A stretch of 64,000 bases of DNA. Source: Mycobacterium sp. E787 (GTDB lineage: Bacteria > Actinomycetota > Actinomycetes > Mycobacteriales > Mycobacteriaceae). The notes beneath the pieces are model-generated. The model searched no databases, had not been told where the DNA came from, and saw only the letters and a list, made by a program, of their open reading frames with translations. Every line of letters starts with the position of its first letter. The stretch's first letter is position 1. Location of the stretch: positions 175,848 to 239,847 of the forward strand of contig NZ_LZKL01000055.1 of NCBI RefSeq assembly GCF_001668725.1, written 5' to 3'. The translations under genes were made by a program, and so were the position numbers. Shown one piece after another: positions 58,179 to 64,000 of this stretch.

Positions 58179-61100
58179 GTGGGCTGGTTCAACGGGCCGC
58201 CGAGCTGGGCGGAGATGGAGCGGGTGCTCGACGGCAAGCCGCGCCACGCCGGCGCGCCGGCGGAACCCACCGAGGACGCCCCGCTGTCGCGCAAACGCGG
58301 GACCTACCGGCCGCCGGGCGACACCGGGGCGGTCCGCTCGTCGGTCCCGTATACCGAGTTGCACGCGCATTCGGCGTTCAGCTTCCTCGACGGCGCCAGC
58401 ACTCCCGAGGAGATGGTCGAGGAGGCGTCCCGGCTGGGCCTGCGCGCCCTGGCGCTCACCGACCACGACGGCCTGTACGGGGCGGTGCGGTTCGCCGAAG
58501 CCGCCGCCGAACTCGACCTGAGCACCGTGTTCGGCGCCGAGCTGTCGCTGGGGCCGGGCGCGCGCACCGAGACGCCGGATCCCCCCGGCCCGCACCTGCT
58601 GGTGCTGGCCCGCGGCCCGGAAGGCTACCGGCGGCTGTCGCGACAACTGGCCGCGGCGCACCTGGCCGGCGGGGAGAAGGGCAAGCCGCGCTACGACCTC
58701 GACGCGCTGACCGAGGCCGCCGGCGGGCACTGGCACATCCTGACCGGGTGCCGCAAAGGCCATGTGCGCCAGGCGCTGTCGCAAGGCCCGGACGCCGCGG
58801 AGCGGGCGCTGGCCGACCTGGTGGACCGGTTCGGGGCGCACCGGGTCAGCGTCGAGCTGACCCGGCACGGCCACCCGCTCGACGACGAACGCAACGCGGC
58901 GCTGGCCGGCCTCGCGCCGCGCTTCGGCGTCGGGGTGGTCGCCACCACCGGGGCGCATTTCGCCCACCCGTCGCGCGGCCGGCTGGCCATGGCGATGGGC
59001 GCGATCCGGGCCCGGCAGTCCCTGGACTCCGCCGCGGGGTGGCTGGCCCCGCTGGGCGGTGAGCACCTGCGCTCCGGCGAGGAGATGGCCCGGCTGTTCG
59101 GTGAGCGGCCCGACGCGGTGCGCGCGGCCGCCGAGCTCGGCGAGCAGTGCGCGTTCGGGCTGGCGCTCATCGCGCCGCGGCTGCCGCCGTTCGACGTGCC
59201 CGCCGGGCACACCGAGGACAGCTGGCTGCGGCAGTTGACGATGGCCGGGGCGCGCGACCGCTACGGGCTCCCCGAATCAGCGCCCCGCGCCTACGCCCAG
59301 ATCGAACACGAGCTGAAAGTCATTGCGCACCTGACATTTCCGGGCTACTTCCTGGTGGTGCACGACATCGCCCGGTTCTGCCGGGAAAACAACATCCTGT
59401 GCCAGGGCAGGGGATCGGCGGCCAATTCCGCGGTCTGCTACGCCCTGGGCGTCACCGCCGTGGACCCGGTGGCCAACGAGCTGCTGTTCGAGCGCTTCCT
59501 GTCGCCGGCCCGCGACGGGCCGCCCGACATCGACATGGACATCGAATCCGACCAGCGCGAAAAGGTCATCCAGTACGTCTACGAAAAGTACGGCCGCGAC
59601 TACGCCGCCCAGGTCGCCAACGTCATCACCTATCGGGGAAAGATCGCGGTGCGCGACATGGCCCGCGCCCTGGGCTTCTCGCAGGGGCAGCAGGACGCGT
59701 GGAGCAAGCAGATCAGCCACTGGAACGGGCTCGCGGACTCACCGGATATCGACGACATCCCGCCGCAGGTGATCGAGCTGGCCAACCAGATCCGGAACCT
59801 GCCGCGGCACATGGGCATTCACTCCGGCGGCATGGTGATCTGCGACCGCCCGATCGCCGACGTCTGCCCGGTGGAGTGGGCGCGCATGGAGAACCGCAGC
59901 GTGCTGCAATGGGACAAGGACGACTGCGCGGCAATCGGTTTGGTGAAATTCGACCTGCTCGGGCTGGGCATGCTCAGCGCGCTGCACTACGCCATCGACC
60001 TGGTGGCCGAACACAAGGGCATCGAGGTGGATCTGGCCCGCCTCGACCTCTCCGAACCGGCGGTGTACGAGATGCTGGCCCGCGCCGATTCCGTCGGCGT
60101 GTTCCAGGTCGAGTCGCGCGCACAGATGGCCACCCTGCCGCGGCTGCGGCCGCGGATCTTCTACGACCTGGTGGTGGAGGTCGCGCTGATCCGCCCCGGT
60201 CCCATTCAGGGCGGGTCGGTGCACCCCTACATCCGGCGGCGCAACGGCGTCGACCCGGTAACCTACGACCACCCGTCCATGGAATCCGCGCTGCGAAAGA
60301 CGCTGGGGGTGCCGCTGTTTCAGGAGCAGCTGATGCAGCTCGCGGTCGACTGCGCGGGCTTTTCGGCCGCCGAGGCCGACCAGTTGCGCCGCGCCATGGG
60401 CTCCAAGCGCTCGACCGAACGGATGCGACGGCTGCGCGGCCGGTTCTACGACGGCATGCGCGCGCTGCACGGCGCCCCCGACGAGGTGATCGACCGGACC
60501 TACGAAAAGCTGGAAGCCTTCGCCAATTTCGGCTTCCCGGAAAGCCACGCGCTGAGCTTTGCGTCGCTGGTGTTCTATTCGTCGTGGTTCAAGCTGCACC
60601 ACCCGGCGGCGTTCTGCGCGGCGCTGCTGCGCGCTCAGCCGATGGGCTTCTATTCGCCGCAGTCGCTGGTGGCCGACGCGCGCCGGCACGGCGTGACGGT
60701 GCACGGCCCGGACCTCAACGCCAGCCTGGCGCACGCCACACTCGAGAACGCGGGCACCGAGGTGCGGCTCGGTCTGGGCGCCGTCCGCCACATCGGCGAC
60801 GACCTGGCCGAGCGGCTGGTCGAGGAGCGAAAGGCCAACGGCCCCTTCGCTTCCCTGCTGGACCTGACCACCCGGCTGCAGCTGTCCGTGCCGCAGACCG
60901 AGGCGCTGGCCACGGCCGGGGCGCTGGGCTGCTTTTCCATGTCCCGGCGCGAGGGGCTGTGGGCGGCCGGGGCGGCCGCCACCCAGCGCCCGGACCGGCT
61001 GCCCGGGGTGGGGGCCCACGGTGCTGATGGGTCGCACATCCCGGCGCTGCCGGGGATGAGCGAGCTGGAGCTGGCCGCCGCCGACGTGTGGGCCACCGGC

Positions 61101-61469
61101 ATCTCCCCGGACAGCTACCCGACGCAGTTCCTGCGGGACGACCTGGACGCGCTGGGCGTGGTGCCCGCCGAGGCGCTGCTGGACGTGCCCGACGGCGACC
61201 GGGTGCTGATCGCCGGTGCAGTGACACACCGGCAGCGGCCCGGGACGGCCCAGGGGGTGACGTTTCTCAACCTGGAGGACGAGACCGGGATGGTCAACGT
61301 CCTCTGCACGCCCGGGGTGTGGGCGCGGCACCGCAAGCTGGCCAATACCGCGCCGGCGCTACTGGTGCGCGGCCAGGTGCAAAACGCCAGCGGCGCGGTC
61401 ACCGTCGTGGCCGAGCGGCTGGGCCGCATCAGCCTGGCGGTCGGCTCGAAGTCGCGCGACTTCCGCTGA
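58179..61469 (+). CDS. dnaE2: error-prone DNA polymerase DnaE2
   Basis: A 1096-residue C-family polymerase that performs error-prone synthesis across damage with ImuA'/ImuB. The PHP domain begins YTELHAHSAFSFLDGA (near residue 60). The catalytic Asp cluster is PDIDMDIE with Asp450, 452 and 454. The helix-hairpin-helix region and the C-terminal OB fold (VLIAGAVTHRQRP to VTVVAERLGRI) follow. I use GTG 58179 (GWFNGPPSWAEME), just after the SOS box; longer frames cross that box. It matches M. tuberculosis Rv3370c. Confidence 0.96.
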   Translation: MGWFNGPPSWAEMERVLDGKPRHAGAPAEPTEDAPLSRKRGTYRPPGDTGAVRSSVPYTELHAHSAFSFLDGASTPEEMVEEASRLGLRALALTDHDGLYGAVRFAEAAAELDLSTVFGAELSLGPGARTETPDPPGPHLLVLARGPEGYRRLSRQLAAAHLAGGEKGKPRYDLDALTEAAGGHWHILTGCRKGHVRQALSQGPDAAERALADLVDRFGAHRVSVELTRHGHPLDDERNAALAGLAPRFGVGVVATTGAHFAHPSRGRLAMAMGAIRARQSLDSAAGWLAPLGGEHLRSGEEMARLFGERPDAVRAAAELGEQCAFGLALIAPRLPPFDVPAGHTEDSWLRQLTMAGARDRYGLPESAPRAYAQIEHELKVIAHLTFPGYFLVVHDIARFCRENNILCQGRGSAANSAVCYALGVTAVDPVANELLFERFLSPARDGPPDIDMDIESDQREKVIQYVYEKYGRDYAAQVANVITYRGKIAVRDMARALGFSQGQQDAWSKQISHWNGLADSPDIDDIPPQVIELANQIRNLPRHMGIHSGGMVICDRPIADVCPVEWARMENRSVLQWDKDDCAAIGLVKFDLLGLGMLSALHYAIDLVAEHKGIEVDLARLDLSEPAVYEMLARADSVGVFQVESRAQMATLPRLRPRIFYDLVVEVALIRPGPIQGGSVHPYIRRRNGVDPVTYDHPSMESALRKTLGVPLFQEQLMQLAVDCAGFSAAEADQLRRAMGSKRSTERMRRLRGRFYDGMRALHGAPDEVIDRTYEKLEAFANFGFPESHALSFASLVFYSSWFKLHHPAAFCAALLRAQPMGFYSPQSLVADARRHGVTVHGPDLNASLAHATLENAGTEVRLGLGAVRHIGDDLAERLVEERKANGPFASLLDLTTRLQLSVPQTEALATAGALGCFSMSRREGLWAAGAAATQRPDRLPGVGAHGADGSHIPALPGMSELELAAADVWATGISPDSYPTQFLRDDLDALGVVPAEALLDVPDGDRVLIAGAVTHRQRPGTAQGVTFLNLEDETGMVNVLCTPGVWARHRKLANTAPALLVRGQVQNASGAVTVVAERLGRISLAVGSKSRDFR

Positions 61470-61491
61470 CGCCCTTCGCCGAGCAAGATCG

Positions 61492-61914
61492 CTAGGCCGG
61501 CGTGGTCCACACCTTGGTCGGGGTGATCGCCAACCGGGTGCTGAAGGCGTCCATCGAGATCCCCTCGGCCGACTCCAGCTCCTTGGCGAGCTCGCCGTAC
61601 TTCGCCCAGTAGGGTTCGTCATCCGCGCAATTCACCCCGGTCGCGTCGACGGTCGCGGTCCCACCGACGACGATGATGCCGCCGCCGTTACCGTCCGAAT
61701 CCAGGTTCAGGCTCACCTGCGGGTGCGCCTTGATGTGGGCGACCTTGGCGGCCTGCGGCATCGAGTACACCGTCAGCCTGGCGCCAGGGACGCCCGAGTA
61801 GTAGAACCAGACCAGCCGGGGAACCGGTTGTCCCGATTTGGCGACGGTGGTCAGCCACCCGAAGTTGTCCGACTTGAGCCTGCTGGAAACCTCTTGCGTC
61901 AGTTCGACTGTCAT
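61492..61914 (-). CDS. PPOX-class (F420/FMN-binding split-barrel) protein, Rv3369-like
   Basis: A 140-residue flavin-binding split-barrel protein of the pyridoxamine-oxidase-like/F420 class: FGWLTTVAKSGQPVPRLVWFYYSG, AAKVAHIKAHPQVSLNLD, IIVVGGTATVD. In this family cofactor may be FMN, F420 or heme and is not settled here. I use ATG 61914: TACCGT (minus strand) ends 7 nt before it and no Shine-Dalgarno is present, so it is probably leaderless. A GTG at 61935 would leave only 2 bp to the divergent nitroreductase start. Confidence 0.87.
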   Translation of the reverse strand: MTVELTQEVSSRLKSDNFGWLTTVAKSGQPVPRLVWFYYSGVPGARLTVYSMPQAAKVAHIKAHPQVSLNLDSDGNGGGIIVVGGTATVDATGVNCADDEPYWAKYGELAKELESAEGISMDAFSTRLAITPTKVWTTPA

Positions 61915-61921
61915 GCCGCCA

Positions 61922-61931
61922 ACGGTAGTCT
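61922..61931. promoter_or_regulatory. overlapping divergent -10 elements
   Basis: Minus-strand TACCGT (61927-61922) and plus-strand TAGTCT (61926-61931) overlap by two bases. They end 7 and 6 nt before the two start codons, which are only 23 bp apart, so one site can serve two leaderless transcripts. Confidence 0.7.
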
Positions 61932-61937
61932 CCACGC

Positions 61938-62582
61938 ATGACCCTCAACTTGTCCGTCGACGAAGTCCTGACCACCACCCGCTCGGTTCGCAAGCGCCTC
62001 GACTTCGACAAGCCGGTGGGCCGCGACGTGCTGATGGAATGCCTCGACCTGGCGCTGCAGGCGCCCACCGGTTCCAACTCGCAGGGCTGGCAATGGGTGT
62101 TCGTCGAGGACGCCGACAAGAAGAAGGCGCTCGGCGACATCTACCTGGCCAACGCCCGCGGCTACCTCAGCGCGCCCGGCGCCCGATACGCCGAGGGCGA
62201 CACCCGCGGCGAGCGCATGGGCAAGGTCCGGGACTCCGCGACGTATCTCGCCGAGCACATGCACGAGGCGCCGGTGCTGATGATCCCGTGCATCGAGGGC
62301 CGCGAGGACAAGACGCCGCTGGGCGGCGTGTCGTTCTGGGCGTCGCTGTTCCCGGCGGTCTGGAGCTTCTGCCTGGCGCTGCGCTCGCGGGGCCTGGGCT
62401 CCTGCTGGACGACGCTGCACCTGCTGCGCGACGGCGAGAAGCAGGCGGCCGACGTGCTCGGCATCCCCTACGAGCAATACAGCCAGGGCGGGCTGTTCCC
62501 GATCGCCTACACCAAGGGCACCGACTTCCGCCCGGCCAAGCGGCTGCCCGCCGAGCAGCTCACGCACTGGAACAGCTGGTAG
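61938..62582 (+). CDS. nitroreductase-family FMN oxidoreductase, Rv3368c-like
   Basis: A 214-residue nitroreductase. The FMN-binding TTRSVRKRLDFDKPV and QAPTGSNSQGWQWVFV at the N-terminus, and the ILDT-type C-terminal AEQLTHWNSW, are typical; CLALRSRGLGSCWTTLHL is the dimer/FMN helix. It reduces nitro compounds or quinones with NAD(P)H. ATG 61938 has no Shine-Dalgarno, and TAGTCT ends 6 nt before it. The stop is 1 bp from that of the convergent YciI-like gene. Confidence 0.93.
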   Translation: MTLNLSVDEVLTTTRSVRKRLDFDKPVGRDVLMECLDLALQAPTGSNSQGWQWVFVEDADKKKALGDIYLANARGYLSAPGARYAEGDTRGERMGKVRDSATYLAEHMHEAPVLMIPCIEGREDKTPLGGVSFWASLFPAVWSFCLALRSRGLGSCWTTLHLLRDGEKQAADVLGIPYEQYSQGGLFPIAYTKGTDFRPAKRLPAEQLTHWNSW

Positions 62583-62583
62583 G

Positions 62584-62910
62584 TCAGGTCGTCAGAGGCC
62601 ACACCTCGACGACCCCGTGCGCGACGGCGCAGGGGGTTCGGCTGACGCGCTCGATCGCCGCACCGAGATCGTCGGCCTCGAACACGGCGAACCCGGCGAC
62701 CGGCAGGGCCGATCGCAGATACGGCCCGGGTTCGGTCCGCACGCCGGAGCTGTCCGGATTGCGCACCGCGACCGGATCGCCGGCGATGCCGATCAGCGCC
62801 CCGGCCGCGCGCAATTCGTCGTCGCGCCCGTGCGCGGCCTTCTTGCACTCGTCGCTGACCCGGTCGTACCCGGCCGCGTCCCCGTATCCGATCGTGATGA
62901 AGGTAGCCAT
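62584..62910 (-). CDS. YCII-related protein
   Basis: A 108-residue dimeric alpha/beta barrel protein of the YCII type: a strand FITIGYG, a helical HGRDDELRAAGALIG segment, and VAGFAVFEADDLGAAIERVSRTP with the C-terminal GVVEVWPL. The function of this family is unclear and often linked to sigma-factor or small-molecule chemistry. It lies between nitroreductase and trmL genes, convergent with the former. Confidence 0.85.
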   Translation of the reverse strand: MATFITIGYGDAAGYDRVSDECKKAAHGRDDELRAAGALIGIAGDPVAVRNPDSSGVRTEPGPYLRSALPVAGFAVFEADDLGAAIERVSRTPCAVAHGVVEVWPLTT

Positions 62911-62949
62911 ATCGATGCTGACCGGCGCGGCGCCGGAAAGTAACCGCGG

Positions 62950-63414
62950 CTAAACCGCCCCGGCGTAGCCGTGCTGGCGCCACGCCTCGTAAACGGCGAT
63001 CGCGGCCGCGTTCGACAGGTTCAGCGAGCGCCGGCCCGCCAGCATCGGGATGCGCACCTGCGCGGTGATGTGCGCGTCGGCCAGGGTCGCCTCGTCCAGC
63101 CCGTCGGGTTCGGGCCCGAACATCAGCACGTCACCGGCCTGGTAGTCGACGTCGGCGAACGACGTCGACGCGTGCGCGGTGAACGCGAGCACGCGCGCGG
63201 GCGTCAGCGCCGCCCAGGCGGCCGGCAGCGACGGGTGCACGGTGACCGACGCGAGGTCGTGATAGTCCAGGCCAGCCCGCCGCAGCTTCGGTTCGGACAG
63301 GTCGAAGCCCAGCGGCTCGACCAGATGCAGTTCGGCGCCGGTGGCGGCCGCCGTCCGAATGGCGTTGCCGGTGTTGGGCGCGATGCGCGGAGTGTGGAAC
63401 AGCAGCCGGAACAT
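62950..63414 (-). CDS. trmL: tRNA (cytidine/uridine-2'-O-)-methyltransferase TrmL
   Basis: A 154-residue SPOUT methyltransferase that methylates the wobble ribose of tRNA-Leu in bacteria. The knot signatures are present: FHTPRIAPNTGNAIRTAAATGAELHLVEPLGFDL, LMFGPEPDGL and RIPMLAGRRSLNLSNAAAIAVYEAWRQ. I start at ATG 63414; longer frames are unsupported. It matches M. tuberculosis Rv3366 (annotated spoU). Confidence 0.95.
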   Translation of the reverse strand: MFRLLFHTPRIAPNTGNAIRTAAATGAELHLVEPLGFDLSEPKLRRAGLDYHDLASVTVHPSLPAAWAALTPARVLAFTAHASTSFADVDYQAGDVLMFGPEPDGLDEATLADAHITAQVRIPMLAGRRSLNLSNAAAIAVYEAWRQHGYAGAV

Positions 63415-63604
63415 CTGCCGATCATGACAAAGCCAATTTGTTTGCCAGACTTGCGTCCCGGCGCACCGGCCTACCTTGGAGGGCTCTGCGTACTCAGTAG
63501 GAACTGTGGAGACCTGGGCCGCGGGCTGGCATACTCGTCGGATTGCCAGGCGTTTATCGCTGGCGCCGACTGCGTGGGGTAGGCGGATTAAAGCAGGAAG
63601 TCTC

Positions 63605-63673
63605 ATGAGTCTCTCGTTTCACCGAGCGCTGACGATCGGCGCAGCGGCCGGGCGTGCGGCCGCAAGCACGTGA
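63605..63673 (+). CDS. possible 22-codon leader peptide before the sensor kinase gene
   Basis: ATG 63605 is preceded by AGGAAG (63595-63600) and opens a 22-codon frame, SLSFHRALTIGAAAGRAAAST, ending at TGA 63671-63673. The kinase gene GTG (63670) overlaps that stop and its ATG (63676) lies 2 bp after. The arrangement suggests coupling of the leader and kinase translation. The kinase start itself lacks a Shine-Dalgarno. Confidence 0.45.
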   Translation: MSLSFHRALTIGAAAGRAAAST

Positions 63674-63675
63674 CC

Positions 63676-64000
63676 ATGTTCGCCCGCCCGGCCCACGCGG
63701 CCGAGGCGGCCACACCAGGATTCGATGAAGGTCCCGTCGCCGCCGCGCCGCCGGCCAAACGCCCGCCGGCCTGGTCGCTCTCCAACTGGCCCGTCGGCTA
63801 CAAGGTGCTGGCAATCGTGCTGGTACCGCTGATATTGGCGACGGCTTTCGGCGGGATGCGCATCAAGGACGCGATGGCCGGCGCGGGCGGCCTCAAGCTG
63901 GCCGCCGCCCGCGCCGACGTGCTGCCGGCGATCACCAAGTACATGTCGGCATTGGACACCGCGCTGCTGGCCAACTCGACCGGGCGCGACGTCGACGGCG
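63676..64000 (+). CDS. sensor histidine kinase, 3' end outside the window
   Basis: The visible 108 codons encode a cytoplasmic Pro/Ala-rich N-terminus (about 35 residues), then WSLSNWPVGYKVLAIVLVPLILATAFGG, a transmembrane helix, and the start of an extracytoplasmic helical sensor region (LPAITKYMSALDTALLANSTGRD). This matches the N-terminus expected of the Rv3365c-type nitrate/nitrite-sensor-like kinase, which in M. tuberculosis lies next to trmL. No stop occurs before the window ends. The frame is closed by TAA at 63589-63591, so the start must be GTG 63670 or ATG 63676. Confidence 0.8.
   Translation, partial: MFARPAHAAEAATPGFDEGPVAAAPPAKRPPAWSLSNWPVGYKVLAIVLVPLILATAFGGMRIKDAMAGAGGLKLAAARADVLPAITKYMSALDTALLANSTGRDVDG

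Noticed and set aside
57046..58294. N-terminal extension of the 56711 acyltransferase to 58294
   Set aside because: It would run through the dnaE2 SOS box and promoter. The family N-terminus begins at ATG 58036.
63476..63673. A 65-codon frame between trmL and the sensor kinase
   Set aside because: No ribosome-binding site at its start, and the better-supported 22-codon frame from ATG 63605 (with AGGAAG) is simply its end.

Overview
The window is high-GC actinobacterial DNA from a mycobacterium. Several proteins are near-identical to Mycobacterium tuberculosis proteins I know from memory: WhiB3, SigD/RsdA, GuaB2, GuaB3, ChoD, GroEL1 with its His-rich tail, DnaE2 and ImuA'/ImuB. The gene order follows the M. 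tuberculosis Rv3422c-Rv3365c interval but is interrupted by blocks absent there, and the PE/PPE genes of that interval are missing. A slow-growing non-tuberculous species, possibly of the M. avium complex, fits best. The species call and all comparisons of gene order rest on memory, not on a search.

Layout. (1) 1-6.1 kb: end of an alpha/beta hydrolase gene, then the overlapping t6A tRNA-modification genes tsaE-tsaB-rimI-tsaD, then groES-groEL1 behind a CIRCE operator. Both chaperonin genes have unusual arrays of hairpins in front of them. (2) 6.4-12.3 kb: an accessory block between groEL1 and whiB3 with a WS/DGAT acyltransferase, a PucR-type regulator, a cupin dioxygenase-like gene, a ferritin-like diiron protein, a degenerate Cu/Zn-SOD-like lipoprotein and an NTF2-like protein. 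(3) 12.3-25.3 kb: conserved core with whiB3, an Rv3415c-like gene, sigD-rsdA, a DUF5319 gene, guaB2-guaB3, choD, a TauD-type sulfatase/dioxygenase with its TetR repressor, and a GH65 phosphorylase-HAD phosphomutase pair.

(4) 25.3-43.7 kb: a large accessory island of regulator-plus-enzyme cassettes. These are TetR/NmrA; TetR/ABC1 kinase-P450-DCC protein; HxlR-SCP2/MFS-methyltransferase-methyltransferase-hydrolase; SDR-SDR-TetR; MmpS-MmpL-SRPBCC; and P450/TetR. Most divergent pairs carry visible palindromic operators. (5) 43.7-54.7 kb: guaA, a secreted protein, the SOS-regulated imuA'-imuB pair, a nucleoside hydrolase, a 2OG-Fe oxygenase, a VOC protein, the two-domain reductase acrA1, lpqD and htdY. 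(6) 54.7-64 kb: a VapBC toxin-antitoxin pair, otsB2, a second WS/DGAT gene, SOS-regulated dnaE2, a compact divergent PPOX/nitroreductase pair, a YciI-like protein, trmL, and the start of a sensor kinase gene that runs off the end.

Functional links. guaB2, guaB3 and guaA serve guanine nucleotide synthesis. imuA'/imuB and dnaE2 lie 11 kb apart but both have LexA boxes and together form the mycobacterial mutasome. The regulatory layer is the most informative part. It includes hairpin arrays with shared stem sequences in groESL1, a TGACCANTGGTCA motif at three separate loci, tandem 24-bp operators, and many -10 hexamers placed 6-7 nt before start codons, which indicates leaderless mRNAs. I see no rRNA, tRNA, CRISPR array, insertion sequence or prophage.
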